Positions 42,393 to 51,498 of a stretch of DNA of 64,000 nt are shown here, piece after piece. Numbering within the stretch: position 1 is the first letter of the stretch; each line of letters starts with the position of its first letter. This DNA is from DASWJZ01 sp038211615 (lineage in GTDB: Bacteria > Pseudomonadota > Alphaproteobacteria > Rhizobiales > Afifellaceae): positions 1-64,000 of the forward strand of contig JBBQVL010000011.1 in NCBI GenBank assembly GCA_038211615.1, read 5' to 3'. Below the pieces are notes generated by a model. It had not been told where the DNA came from. It worked only from the letters and a program-made list of their open reading frames with translations, and ran no database searches. The translations under genes were made by a program, and so were the position numbers.

Positions 42393-44693
42393 ATGGATGT
42401 TTCCACTCCGCCAAAATTCGGAATGGGCGCCTCGCCGCGCCGCATCGAGGACGGATCCCTCATCCGGGGTCTCGGGCGCTACACTGATGATGTGACCCCG
42501 GCGGGCGCGCTCACAGCTTACGTGCTTCGCTCCACCGTCGCCCATGCGCGGATCAAGGTCGGCGATCTTTCGGCGGCGCGCGCTGCAGAAGGGGTGCACC
42601 TTGTCTGGGTCGCCGCGGATGTAAGCGATCTCGACTTCATGCCCTCGCTGGCGCACGGGCCGGTGCAGGCGGAGTTCTACGTTCCGCCGTTCCCTGTCCT
42701 CTGCGGAGATGTCGTGCGGCATGTGGGCGACGCCATTGCCTTCATCGTCGCCGACGATCTCGACAGTGCGAAGTCTGCCGCCGAACTGATCGACGTGGAC
42801 TACGACGCCCTGCCGGCCAGCGCCGACACCGCGCACGCGCTTGACGCCGATGCACCGCTCGTCTGGCCCGACCGCGGCACCAATCTCGCGCTCGAATACA
42901 CCGCCGGCGACAAGGCCGCGACCGATGCGGCTTTCTCGAAGGCTGCGAAGGTTGCCACGCTCAGCGTCGTCAACAACCGCATCGTCTGCAACTACATGGA
43001 GCCGCGCGCCATCGTCGTGGAGCGCGACAAGGCTACCGGCCGCCACACCGTGACGGTCGGCTCGCAGGGCGTGCACGGCATGCGCGACGCCATGTGCAAG
43101 GTCCTGAAGATCGACGCCAAGACGATGCGGGTGATCACGCCCGACGTCGGCGGCGGCTTCGGCACGAAGGCCTTCAATTATCGCGAATATCCGCTGGCCG
43201 TGAAGGCGGTGGACGCGCTTGGCAAGCCCGTGAAGTGGGTGTCCGACCGAAGCGAGCATTTCCTCGCCGACGCGCATGGGCGCGACCACGTCTCGATCGG
43301 CTCGCTGGCGCTCGACGCGAACGGCCGCATCCAGGCGCTGCGGGTCGAGATCGTCGCGAACATGGGCTCCTACTTCAGCCAGTTCGGCGCGATCATTCCG
43401 TGGTTCGCCGTGGTCATGATGACCGGCGTCTACGACATCCAGAATGTGCATGCCGTCTGCAAGGGCGTCTTCACGCACAGCGTGCCGACCGACGCCTATC
43501 GTGGCGCCGGCCGCCCCGAGGCGGCCTTCCTGATCGAGCGTCTGATGGACGAAGCGGCCCGCGTGACAGGACTTTCTCCGACCGAGATACGCCGCCGGAA
43601 CTTCATCCGTCCCGACCAGATGCCCTACACGACGGTCACCGGAAACGTCTACGATTCCGGCGAGTTCGCCGCGCACATGGACCAGTCCCTCGCGCGCGCG
43701 GAAGCCGCAAGCTTCGACGCCCGGGTTGCGGAGAGCAAGGCCCGGGGCAAGATCCGCGGGCTCGGGTTCAGCACCTATGTCGAGATCTGCGCCTTCAAGG
43801 GCTCGGAGCCGGCGAAGGCGGTGCTGGAGACGGACGGGACTGTCAGCCTCCACATCGGCACGCAGTCGACGGGCCAGGGCCATCGCACGGCCTACGCACA
43901 GTTCGTCGCGGGTCCGCTCGGTCTCGACTACGACCGCATACGCGTGGTGCAGGGCGATTCCGATGCGCTTCCGGCAGGCGGCGGCACCGGCGGCTCGCGC
44001 TCCATCCCGCTCGGCGCTCCCTCGGTCGACCGCGCGTCGCGCACCCTCGCCGACCAGATCAAGGCGCTCGCCGCCGACGAGCTGGAAGCCGGGGTCGGCG
44101 ATATCGAGCTCATCAACGGAACGGCGCGGGTCGTCGGCACCGACCGCAGCCTTTCCTACGCGGATGTGGCCGCGCGCGCGAAGGACAAGGCGAAGCTCAT
44201 CGCCATCGGCGAATTCACCGCGGAGGAGCAGACCTACCCGAACGGCACGCATGTCTGCGAAGTCGAGATCGATCCCGATACGGGCCACACGGATGTAGTG
44301 CGCTACACCATGGTCGACGATTTCGGGGCGACGGTGAATCCGAGCCTGCTCGCGGGCCAGGTGCACGGTGGCGTGGCCCAGTCGATCGGTCAGGCGCTGC
44401 TCGAGCAGACGTTTTACGATGCCGACGGCCAGCTGGTCAGCGCGACCTTCAACGACTACGCCATGCCGCGTGCCGACGACTTCCCCTATTTCGACTTCCA
44501 GACGCGGAACGTCCCGTGCAAGTGGAATGCCCTCGGCATCAAGGGAGCAGGCGAGGCCGGAACGATCGGCGCTACGCCGGCGGTGATGAACGCCGTCGTC
44601 GACGCGCTCAACCGGGCTTATGGCATCCGCAATATCGACATGCCGGCGACGCCGCTGCGCATCTGGGACGCTATACGGGCCGCGAAAGCCTGA
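42393..44693 (+). CDS. Molybdenum hydroxylase large subunit (xanthine dehydrogenase family, orphan)
   Basis: A 766-residue molybdopterin-cytosine-dinucleotide subunit of the xanthine oxidase/CO dehydrogenase family. GMGASPRRIEDGSLIRGLGR is the usual start; VGGGFGTKAFNYREYPLAV and the active-site loop DAYRGAGRPEAAFLIERLMD follow. The AYRGAGR loop marks the non-CO (form II) type, so the substrate is probably an aldehyde, purine or aromatic heterocycle. The C-terminal GIKGAGEAGTIGATPAVMNA contains the catalytic Glu. No FAD (medium) or 2Fe-2S (small) subunit gene is adjacent. ATG 42393 follows AGGA; the 268-codon extension upstream is a shadow of the topoisomerase gene. Confidence 0.93.
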   Translation: MDVSTPPKFGMGASPRRIEDGSLIRGLGRYTDDVTPAGALTAYVLRSTVAHARIKVGDLSAARAAEGVHLVWVAADVSDLDFMPSLAHGPVQAEFYVPPFPVLCGDVVRHVGDAIAFIVADDLDSAKSAAELIDVDYDALPASADTAHALDADAPLVWPDRGTNLALEYTAGDKAATDAAFSKAAKVATLSVVNNRIVCNYMEPRAIVVERDKATGRHTVTVGSQGVHGMRDAMCKVLKIDAKTMRVITPDVGGGFGTKAFNYREYPLAVKAVDALGKPVKWVSDRSEHFLADAHGRDHVSIGSLALDANGRIQALRVEIVANMGSYFSQFGAIIPWFAVVMMTGVYDIQNVHAVCKGVFTHSVPTDAYRGAGRPEAAFLIERLMDEAARVTGLSPTEIRRRNFIRPDQMPYTTVTGNVYDSGEFAAHMDQSLARAEAASFDARVAESKARGKIRGLGFSTYVEICAFKGSEPAKAVLETDGTVSLHIGTQSTGQGHRTAYAQFVAGPLGLDYDRIRVVQGDSDALPAGGGTGGSRSIPLGAPSVDRASRTLADQIKALAADELEAGVGDIELINGTARVVGTDRSLSYADVAARAKDKAKLIAIGEFTAEEQTYPNGTHVCEVEIDPDTGHTDVVRYTMVDDFGATVNPSLLAGQVHGGVAQSIGQALLEQTFYDADGQLVSATFNDYAMPRADDFPYFDFQTRNVPCKWNALGIKGAGEAGTIGATPAVMNAVVDALNRAYGIRNIDMPATPLRIWDAIRAAKA

Positions 44694-44795
44694 GGGGCGC
44701 GTCGGCGTTCTCCGGGCATCGATCCATGCATTCGGGATTTTCGTAATCGCCGTTTCCCCGCCTGGGGGAAACGGCACGTCAGGCGCGGTAGAAGA

Positions 44796-45722
44796 ATGAA
44801 CCCCGGCCGCGGCATCGCGCTGAAGATCGCCTCAACCTTCGTCTTCACGCTGATGTCCGTCTGCGTGAAGCTGGTGGCGGATCGCGTACCCGCCGGCGAG
44901 ATCGTCTTCGCCCGTTCCTTCTTCGCGCTCATCCCCGTCTCCGGGATGCTCCTCTGGCAGGGGCTGCTCCTCAAGTCGCTGGAGACCGACCGGCCGTGGT
45001 TGCACGCCAGCCGCGGCGCGATCGGCATTTCCAGCATGGCCTTCGGCTTCATGGCGCTCGGCTATCTGCCGCTGCCGGAGGCGATGATGATCGGCTATGC
45101 CGCGCCGCTGATGGTGGTGGCGCTCTCGGCGATCATCCTCTCCGAGATCGTGAGGGTGTACCGCTGGACGGCGACGGCGGTCGGGTTCATCGGCATCGTC
45201 ATCATCCTGTGGCCGAACCTGACCTTCTTCATGGGCGGCGGCTCGCATGCGCTTCAGCACGCGGCGCTGCTCGGCGCGGTCTTTGCGCTATGCGGCGCCT
45301 TCTCGTCGGCGTTCGCCGCAATCACGATTCGCTCGATGACGCGGACGGAATCGACCGGCTCGATCGTGATCTACTTCGCGATCAGCGGCACGGTGATCTC
45401 GCTGGTCTCGATTGCCTTCGGCTGGATCGTCCCGAACGCGCACGACGCCTATCTCCTCGTCGCGATCGGGTTGCTCGGCGGGACCGGGCAGATCCTCATG
45501 ACCTCCGCGTATCGCAATGCCGACGCCGCTACCGTCGCCTCATTCGAGTATGTCTCGATGCTATGGGGCCTGACGTTCAGCTACCTGATCTTCGGCGAAG
45601 CGCCGACGGAAACCGTCATCGCCGGCGGCGCGATCGTCATCGGCGCGGGCATCTTCATCATCTTCCGCGAACGGGCGCTCGGAATCGAGCGGCGGCGGGC
45701 CGCGATGCCGCCCGCCGGCTGA
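44796..45722 (+). CDS. DMT superfamily transporter (EamA)
   Basis: A 308-residue inner-membrane protein with about ten membrane helices in two EamA repeats. The first repeat begins MNPGRGIALKIASTFVFTLM and holds SMAFGFMALGYLPLPEAMMI; the second ends with VASFEYVSMLWGLTFSYLIF and FGEAPTETVIAGGAIVIGAG. DMT proteins export metabolites or take up small molecules; the substrate is unknown. It lies 100 bp after the molybdenum hydroxylase gene. Confidence 0.9.
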   Translation: MNPGRGIALKIASTFVFTLMSVCVKLVADRVPAGEIVFARSFFALIPVSGMLLWQGLLLKSLETDRPWLHASRGAIGISSMAFGFMALGYLPLPEAMMIGYAAPLMVVALSAIILSEIVRVYRWTATAVGFIGIVIILWPNLTFFMGGGSHALQHAALLGAVFALCGAFSSAFAAITIRSMTRTESTGSIVIYFAISGTVISLVSIAFGWIVPNAHDAYLLVAIGLLGGTGQILMTSAYRNADAATVASFEYVSMLWGLTFSYLIFGEAPTETVIAGGAIVIGAGIFIIFRERALGIERRRAAMPPAG

Positions 45723-45790
45723 CCGGAGCTGGCGGCTCCCGGGTGGACGGCATCGGCTCCCGCTTTGGCGGAAGCCGGTGCTCGCGAAGC

Positions 45791-46642
45791 TCATCCCTTG
45801 TAGGCGACGACCTTCTGCTTCTGCTTGCCGAGCTTCTCCACGGCGAGCTCCATCACGTCGCCGGCCTTCAGGAAGATCGGCTGCGGCTTCTTGCCCTGGC
45901 CGACACCCGGCGGCGTGCCGGTCGTCACTACGTCGCCCGGTTCGAGCACCATCCGGCTCGACAGGAAGGATACCAGCTCCGCCACGCTGAAGATCATGGT
46001 GTTGGTATTCCCGGTCTGCATCCGCTGGCCGTTCACGTCGAGGGACATGGCGAGATTCTGCGGATCGCCGATCTCGTCGGCGGTGACCAGCCAGGGCCCG
46101 AGCGGGCCGAAGGTCTCGGCGCTCTTGCCCTTGATCCACTGGCCGGTGCCCTCGAGCTGCCAGAAGCGCTCCGACACGTCGTTGCAGATCATGTAGCCGA
46201 GCACGTAGCTCAAGGCGTCCGCCTGGCTCACATACGAGGCGCGCTTGCCGATAACGAAGGCGAGCTCCACTTCCCAGTCGAGCTTCTGCGAGCCCTTCGG
46301 AACGATCACGTCGTCGTCCGGGCCGCACGCCGAGCTCGGGGCCTTGGAGAAGAGCACGGGCTCCTTCGGCACGGGCATGTTTGATTCCGCCGCGTGGTCG
46401 GCGTAGTTCAGGCCGATCGCGATGAAATGGCCGGGCCGCGCGACAGGCGATCCGAAGCGGGGACTTCCCTGCACCGCCGGCAGCTTCGCCGGATCGAGGC
46501 CGGAGAGCCGCTGCGTCAGGTCGAGCGTCATGAGATGCGGATGAAAATCCTGCACCTCGGCGGAAAGGTCGCGAAGCTGCCCCGTCTTGTCGATGAGCCC
46601 CGGCTTTTCGGCGCCCTTGGCGCCGTAACGAACAAGCTTCAT
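45791..46642 (-). CDS. Fumarylacetoacetate hydrolase family protein
   Basis: A 283-residue FAH-superfamily hydrolase/decarboxylase. Metal-ligand residues are visible in LDWEVELAFVIGKRA, with VPKEPVLFSKAPSSACGPDD before it and DVVTTGTPPGVG near the C-terminus. Members cleave carbon-carbon bonds in acylpyruvates, ureidoglycolate or sugar-acid products. It begins MKLVRYGAKGAEKPGLID as is typical. It is convergent with the EamA transporter (about 70 bp between stops) and its substrate cannot be assigned. Confidence 0.92.
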   Translation of the reverse strand: MKLVRYGAKGAEKPGLIDKTGQLRDLSAEVQDFHPHLMTLDLTQRLSGLDPAKLPAVQGSPRFGSPVARPGHFIAIGLNYADHAAESNMPVPKEPVLFSKAPSSACGPDDDVIVPKGSQKLDWEVELAFVIGKRASYVSQADALSYVLGYMICNDVSERFWQLEGTGQWIKGKSAETFGPLGPWLVTADEIGDPQNLAMSLDVNGQRMQTGNTNTMIFSVAELVSFLSSRMVLEPGDVVTTGTPPGVGQGKKPQPIFLKAGDVMELAVEKLGKQKQKVVAYKG

Positions 46643-46891
46643 TTGAGCGGATGTCCACGCTGGTCATTGCAAAGGCAACCTGCTTCGCACCGCCGCACCG
46701 GCCGATCAAGCGGGGCATTGTTCCGAATTTGTCTCACGGCCTAGGACAGGTGCGCCGCGCGATGGTGCGGTCCCTCCGGGGCGAGGCCTCCGTCGCGCGT
46801 TCATATTTCCTTAACCATCCAAATCCGGCGGCGGGCGCTGTCACAAAATTGCTAAGCGAATCAGCCATTAAGAGGGAAAACAGGGGATGTG

Positions 46892-47698
46892 ATGCCCGCA
46901 GCGCTCCCGGCGCGCCACGTGCGCACCCTTTTCATTTCTGATGTGCATCTGGGTACGCGTGGCTGTCAGGCGGACCTGCTGCTCGATTTCCTCCGCCACT
47001 ACGACGCCGAGACGATCTACCTCGTCGGCGACATCGTCGACGGCTGGCGACTGCGGCGTGCCTGGCACTGGCCGCAATCGCACAACGACGTGGCGCAGAA
47101 GTTTCTCCGCAAGGCGCGGAAGGGCGCGCGGGTCGTCTATATTCCGGGAAACCACGACGAGTTCCTGCGCAACTACCTCGGCACGCATTTCGGCGGCGTC
47201 GAGGTGCGCGACACCGACGTGCACGTGACGGCCGACGGCCGGCGGCTTCTCGTCATCCACGGTGATCAGTTCGACGTCGTCGTCCGCCACGCCCGCTGGC
47301 TCGCGCATTTCGGCGACTGGGCCTATTCGACCGCCCTCAACCTCAACACCTTCGTGAACATGGCGCGCCGGAGATTCGGCTTCTCCTACTGGTCGCTCTC
47401 GTCGTGGGCGAAGCTCAAGGTGAAGAACGCGGTGAATTTTATCGGCGCCTTCGAGGAGGCGCTGGCGCGCGAGGCGCGTGAGCACGCGATCGATGGCGTC
47501 ATCTGCGGCCACATCCACTACGCCGCGATGCACAACGATTTCGGCATCGCCTACTACAATTGCGGCGACTGGGTGGAGAGCTGCACGGCGCTGGTCGAGC
47601 ATCACGACGGGCGCTTCGAGATCATCCGCTGGGCGGACAGGGCGGCCGAGATGCGCCACGAGCCGGCAAGCCCGCGCTCCGAACCCATCGCCGCGTGA
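46892..47698 (+). CDS. LpxH-like UDP-2,3-diacylglucosamine diphosphatase family metallophosphoesterase
   Basis: A calcineurin-type phosphoesterase of 268 residues. All metal motifs are visible: LFISDVHLGT, YLVGDIVDG, VVYIPGNHDEFL, LLVIHGDQFDVV and GVICGHIHYA. It resembles LpxH (lipid A synthesis) but belongs to a branch usually found beside glycosyltransferases, so it may act on another nucleotide-linked lipid. The ATG 46892 is preferred over GTG 46889 because AGGGG is then six bases away. It overlaps the next gene (GTGA), a glycosyltransferase. Confidence 0.88.
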   Translation: MPAALPARHVRTLFISDVHLGTRGCQADLLLDFLRHYDAETIYLVGDIVDGWRLRRAWHWPQSHNDVAQKFLRKARKGARVVYIPGNHDEFLRNYLGTHFGGVEVRDTDVHVTADGRRLLVIHGDQFDVVVRHARWLAHFGDWAYSTALNLNTFVNMARRRFGFSYWSLSSWAKLKVKNAVNFIGAFEEALAREAREHAIDGVICGHIHYAAMHNDFGIAYYNCGDWVESCTALVEHHDGRFEIIRWADRAAEMRHEPASPRSEPIAA

Positions 47699-48732
47699 GC
47701 GACACTCCCATCCGTCTGGCGCTCGTCACCGACGCCTGGTTTCCCCAGGTGAACGGCGTCGTGAACTCGATCGACAAGGTCGTGCGGATCCTGCGGGCGC
47801 GGGGCGATGAGATCACCGTCATCGGTCCTGACCGCTTCCGCACCCTGCCGTGCCCGACCTACCCGGAAATTCCCCTCGCGCTGCCTGGCTGGGGCGAGAT
47901 CGGACGCCTGATCGAGGCCGAGGGGCCGGCGCTCGTCCACATCGCCACCGAAGGCCCGCTCGGCATCCTGGCGCGACGCTATTGCATGGCGCGGAAGCGG
48001 CCGTTCACGACCAGCTACCACACGAAGTTCCCCGAATACCTCTCGGCGCGCGTGCCGGTCCCGCAGTCCTGGGGCTACGCCTATATGCGCCGCTTCCACA
48101 ATGCCGGCTGCGGTTGCATGGTGGCGACCATGTCGCTCCGCGACGACCTCGCGCGGCGTGGCTTCAACAACCTCCTGTTCTGGTCGCGCGGCGTGGACAG
48201 CACGCTCTTCCGGCCGCGGCCGGGAGCCGATCTGCATCTGCCGCGACCGGTCTTCCTCTGCGTCGGGCGGGTGGCGGTGGAGAAGAACCTCGAAGCCTTC
48301 CTGAAGCTCGATCTCCCCGGCTCGAAGGTGGTGGTGGGCGACGGGCCGGCGCGTGAGGGGCTGTCGCGCGCCTATCCGCGGGCGCACTTCCTCGGCGCGC
48401 TCCCGATCGAACTGCTGACGGAGGCGTATGCCGCCGCCGATGTGTTCGTGTTTCCGAGCATGACCGACACCTTCGGCAACGTGATGCTGGAGGCGCTCGC
48501 CTCAGGCGTGCCGGTGGCCGCCTTTCCGGTGACCGGTCCAAGGGACGTCATAACCGATCCGCGGGCGGGCGTGCTCGATACCGACCTCCGCAAGGCGGCG
48601 CTTGGGGCGCTCAGGCTGTCGCGCGAGGCGGCGCGCGCGTTCGCCCTCGGCTTCAGCTGGGAGGCAAGTGCTTCCGCCTTCCGCGACAACATCCTGATCG
48701 GCAATGGCGTGAAGGCCCGCGCCGCCGCTTGA
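47695..48732 (+). CDS. Family 4 glycosyltransferase
   Basis: A 345-residue GT-B fold glycosyltransferase. The N-terminal domain starts IRLALVTDAWFPQVNGVVNS, the usual GT4 glycine/asparagine signature. The C-terminal nucleotide-binding domain contains VFLCVGRVAVEKNLEAFL, YAAADVFVFPSMTDTFGNVM and EALASGVPV. It is translationally coupled to the phosphoesterase upstream (GTGA). Such pairs are common in alphaproteobacteria and are thought to make glycolipids of the envelope; the exact product is unknown. Confidence 0.9.
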   Translation: MSDTPIRLALVTDAWFPQVNGVVNSIDKVVRILRARGDEITVIGPDRFRTLPCPTYPEIPLALPGWGEIGRLIEAEGPALVHIATEGPLGILARRYCMARKRPFTTSYHTKFPEYLSARVPVPQSWGYAYMRRFHNAGCGCMVATMSLRDDLARRGFNNLLFWSRGVDSTLFRPRPGADLHLPRPVFLCVGRVAVEKNLEAFLKLDLPGSKVVVGDGPAREGLSRAYPRAHFLGALPIELLTEAYAAADVFVFPSMTDTFGNVMLEALASGVPVAAFPVTGPRDVITDPRAGVLDTDLRKAALGALRLSREAARAFALGFSWEASASAFRDNILIGNGVKARAAA

Positions 48733-48839
48733 CACGGCGCGAGCCCCAGCTCCTCCCACGAGGGGAGGGGAGCCGCTCCAATCACATTGCCCTGCGGCCA
48801 CCGCCCGGCTATTCGCAAGCGGATCCGTTCAGGTCTCCC

Positions 48840-49847
48840 ATGTCCTCCATACCGCAATTCTCCGACGTCCTCGCCGCGCGGACGCGCATATCCGGTGAGG
48901 CGATCCGTACGCCGCTGCTCTTCTCGCCCGTTCTTTCCGAGCGGCTCGCGGCGCGCGTCTACCTGAAGCCCGAGTGCCTCCAGCGCACCGGCTCGTTCAA
49001 GTTCCGTGGCGCCTACAATGCGCTCTGGGCGCTCGATCCTGAGCTTCGCAGGAATGGTGTCGTCGCCGTATCCTCCGGCAATCATGCGCAGGGCGTGGCG
49101 GAGGCCGCGCGCCTCTTCGACGTGCCCGCGACGATCGTCATGCCCGCCGACGCGCCGGCCCCGAAGCGGCAGCGCACGGAGCGGAGCGGCGCGCGCGTGG
49201 TCGCCTATGATCGCGCGACGGAGGACCGCGACGCGGTCGTCGCGCGCGTCCTCAAGGAAGTCGGCGGCACGTTTGTCCATCCTTACGACAACCCGCTCGT
49301 CATCGCTGGACAGGGCACGGTCGGCCTGGAAATCGCCGACGATGCTTCGGCGCTCGGGATCGCGCCCGACGTCGCGCTGGCGCCGTGCAGCGGGGGCGGC
49401 CTTGTCGCCGGAATTGCGCTGGCGCTGACCGAGAAGTTCCCGAAGGTCGCCGTCTACGCCGCCGAGCCGGAGGGCTTCGACGACTATGCCCGCTCGCTCG
49501 CAAGCGGCAAGCTGGAGCGAAACGCCAAGCTCGCCGGGTCGATCTCCGACGCGCTGCTCGCGCCGTCGCCGGGTGCGATCGGCTTCGAGATCAACCGCAA
49601 GCGCCTCGCCGGGGCGGTCGCCGCCAGCGACGCGGAGGCGCTGCTGGCAATCGGCCTCGCCTTCGACGAATTGCGCTTGGTGGTGGAGCCCGGCGGCGCC
49701 GTCGGGCTGGCGGCGCTCCTTGCGGGCCGGCTGAATATCGCCGGGAAGACCGTGGTGATCGTCCTGTCAGGCGGCAATGTCGGCGACGACATCCTCGCCG
49801 CCGGAATTCGCGCCTACCGCGCCTCGGAAGAATCCCCGGTCGGTTGA
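48840..49847 (+). CDS. Threonine/serine dehydratase-like PLP enzyme
   Basis: A 335-residue fold-type II PLP enzyme. The PLP lysine is in GSFKFRGAYNAL, followed by VSSGNHAQGVAEAAR and the glycine-rich phosphate loop CSGGGLVAG. It lacks the ACT regulatory domain of biosynthetic threonine deaminase, so it is a catabolic threonine/serine dehydratase or a serine racemase. Start ATG 48840 with AGG upstream; the 37-codon extension includes a repetitive G/A-rich region and is unlikely. Its last 34 bp overlap the end of the convergent small gene. Confidence 0.9.
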   Translation: MSSIPQFSDVLAARTRISGEAIRTPLLFSPVLSERLAARVYLKPECLQRTGSFKFRGAYNALWALDPELRRNGVVAVSSGNHAQGVAEAARLFDVPATIVMPADAPAPKRQRTERSGARVVAYDRATEDRDAVVARVLKEVGGTFVHPYDNPLVIAGQGTVGLEIADDASALGIAPDVALAPCSGGGLVAGIALALTEKFPKVAVYAAEPEGFDDYARSLASGKLERNAKLAGSISDALLAPSPGAIGFEINRKRLAGAVAASDAEALLAIGLAFDELRLVVEPGGAVGLAALLAGRLNIAGKTVVIVLSGGNVGDDILAAGIRAYRASEESPVG

Positions 49848-50236
49848 CGAGCGTCGGGCGGGGAGGGTGCAACTTCTCCCCGGAGGCTGTGCGCCAGCGC
49901 CTCGAGCTCGTGTCGGGCGCGGTCGCAGAGCGCAAAGCGCCGCGCCATATCGTCTCCATCGGGATCGGCCAATGCGCCCTCGATCGCGATGTCGAGCGTC
50001 ATGGAGATATGCCGGAGCTCGTCCGCGATCCGCTCGGGCTGCAACTGGTCGCGCACGGCCCCGAGCGTCGCCTCGATCTGCGACAGCGATCCGAGCAGAC
50101 CGAACGTCTCCGCGGGCTGGCAGCGCCGGCGGTATTCGTCGAGGAACGAGCGGCCCTTGGTCGTGGTCGAAAGCACCTGTAGAAGGCTCTCGAATTCCGG
50201 CTCGCTGATCGGTCCGAATTTCTTGCGGCCGGCCAT
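49814..50236 (-). CDS. Conserved alphaproteobacterial protein of unknown function
   Basis: A 140-residue cytoplasmic protein. It begins MAGRKKFGPISEPEFESLL, followed by TTTKGRSFLDEYRRRCQ and IEATLGAVRDQL, a pattern I recall in uncharacterised alphaproteobacterial proteins of similar length; no enzymatic motif is visible. The rest is mainly helical and acidic. GGGGGA precedes the ATG 50236. Its 3' end overlaps the dehydratase gene by 34 bp on the other strand. Confidence 0.7.
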   Translation of the reverse strand: MAGRKKFGPISEPEFESLLQVLSTTTKGRSFLDEYRRRCQPAETFGLLGSLSQIEATLGAVRDQLQPERIADELRHISMTLDIAIEGALADPDGDDMARRFALCDRARHELEALAHSLRGEVAPSPPDARQPTGDSSEAR

Positions 50237-50310
50237 GCCAATATCCCCCGTGACGCGCGTCGCTGCGGCCGTAGAGAACCGCAAAACGCTTTAGAAATGG
50301 CTTACGAGTG

Positions 50311-51498
50311 ATGACGCGCGGCCCTGCTCGCATCTACGCCATCCGTGCGGCGGCGTTTTCCGCGTCGATGTTCTTCTGCAACGGCATCTACATGCCGTTC
50401 TTCCCGATCTGGCTCGCTTCGAAGAATCTCGGCCCGAGCCAGATCAGCATCATCCTTGCGCTCCCGCTCCTTGTTCGCATCCTGATGGCGCCGGCCATCG
50501 TGGGCCTCGCCGACCGGCTGCCGAGCCTGCGGGCGGCGAGCACGCTCTACGCCTTCCTCACCGCCGCGCTCTTTGTCGTGCCGGTATTCCTCCCGGGTTT
50601 CTGGACGATCCTCCTCTTCACCGGCGCGGCGCTAATGTTCTGGAGCGCGCTCGGGCCGTTCACCGAGGCCGTGATCCTCTATGGGGGTCGCGAGCACGGG
50701 ATCGAGTATCCGCGCGTGCGGCTGTTCGGCTCCGCCGGCTTCATGCTGGGAAGCCTCGCCGCCGCGGCCGCCGTGCAGAAGCTTTCCGGGGACGCGGTTC
50801 TGGCGGTGCTCGTCGCCGCCTATTTCTTCGCCGGGCTGGTGGCGCTCTTCTCGCCGAGCGTGCCGGCGCCTCCGCCGGCCGCGGAAAAGTTCGGGCTCCG
50901 GAAGGCGTTCGCCGACCCGACGCTTCGCCGTGCGCTCATCGCCGGCACGCTTGTCCTCGGCGCGCACGGCGTTTTCTACACCTTCGGCACGCTCTACTGG
51001 CAGTCGAACGGCTTCAGCGGAGGGCTGATCGGCACGCTCTGGGCCTACAGCGTCGCCGTCGAGGTCACCGTCTTCGGACTGGTGAAGCGGGTGCTGCCTC
51101 GCTGGGGCGCACGCCGATTCATCCTCGCGGGAGGAACCGCCGCCCTGGTCCGCTGGTCGCTCTTTCCCTTCGCGGTCACGCCGCTCACCGCCTTCGCCCT
51201 GCAGACGCTGCATGGCGCGACCTTCGGCCTGACGCATCTCGGGATCATGATGGCGATCGGCGCGATCTCGACGCCTGGCCATACGGCGCGGCTGCAGGCG
51301 GCCTACCAGTTCTGCCACGGATCCATGCTGGCGGCGGCGACGGCCGCGGCCGGACCCCTGTTCCGCATCTCGCCGACATTCGCCTTCGTCGCCGCGGCAG
51401 TGGTGGCTCTTCCGGCGATGGTTCTCGCCAACGGACTTCCGCGCGGGCTTCAGCCCCAGAGTGTGCGCTCGGGCGGGGAGACCAGCGCGCCGGAATAG
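50311..51498 (+). CDS. MFS transporter, HcaT-like/MFS_1-like
   Basis: A 395-residue membrane transporter with 12 predicted helices. It begins with ASMFFCNGIYMPFFPIWLAS and has GLADRLPSLRAAS as the loop 2-3 motif; the pattern fits the nucleoside/phenylpropionate-permease-like (MFS_1-like) group. Start could be ATG 50311 or GTG 50308. Its 3' end overlaps the dgcA-like gene by 49 bp, tail to tail. A role in importing the substrate of the neighbouring dgcN-dgcA unit is possible but unproven. Confidence 0.85.
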   Translation: MTRGPARIYAIRAAAFSASMFFCNGIYMPFFPIWLASKNLGPSQISIILALPLLVRILMAPAIVGLADRLPSLRAASTLYAFLTAALFVVPVFLPGFWTILLFTGAALMFWSALGPFTEAVILYGGREHGIEYPRVRLFGSAGFMLGSLAAAAAVQKLSGDAVLAVLVAAYFFAGLVALFSPSVPAPPPAAEKFGLRKAFADPTLRRALIAGTLVLGAHGVFYTFGTLYWQSNGFSGGLIGTLWAYSVAVEVTVFGLVKRVLPRWGARRFILAGGTAALVRWSLFPFAVTPLTAFALQTLHGATFGLTHLGIMMAIGAISTPGHTARLQAAYQFCHGSMLAAATAAAGPLFRISPTFAFVAAAVVALPAMVLANGLPRGLQPQSVRSGGETSAPE

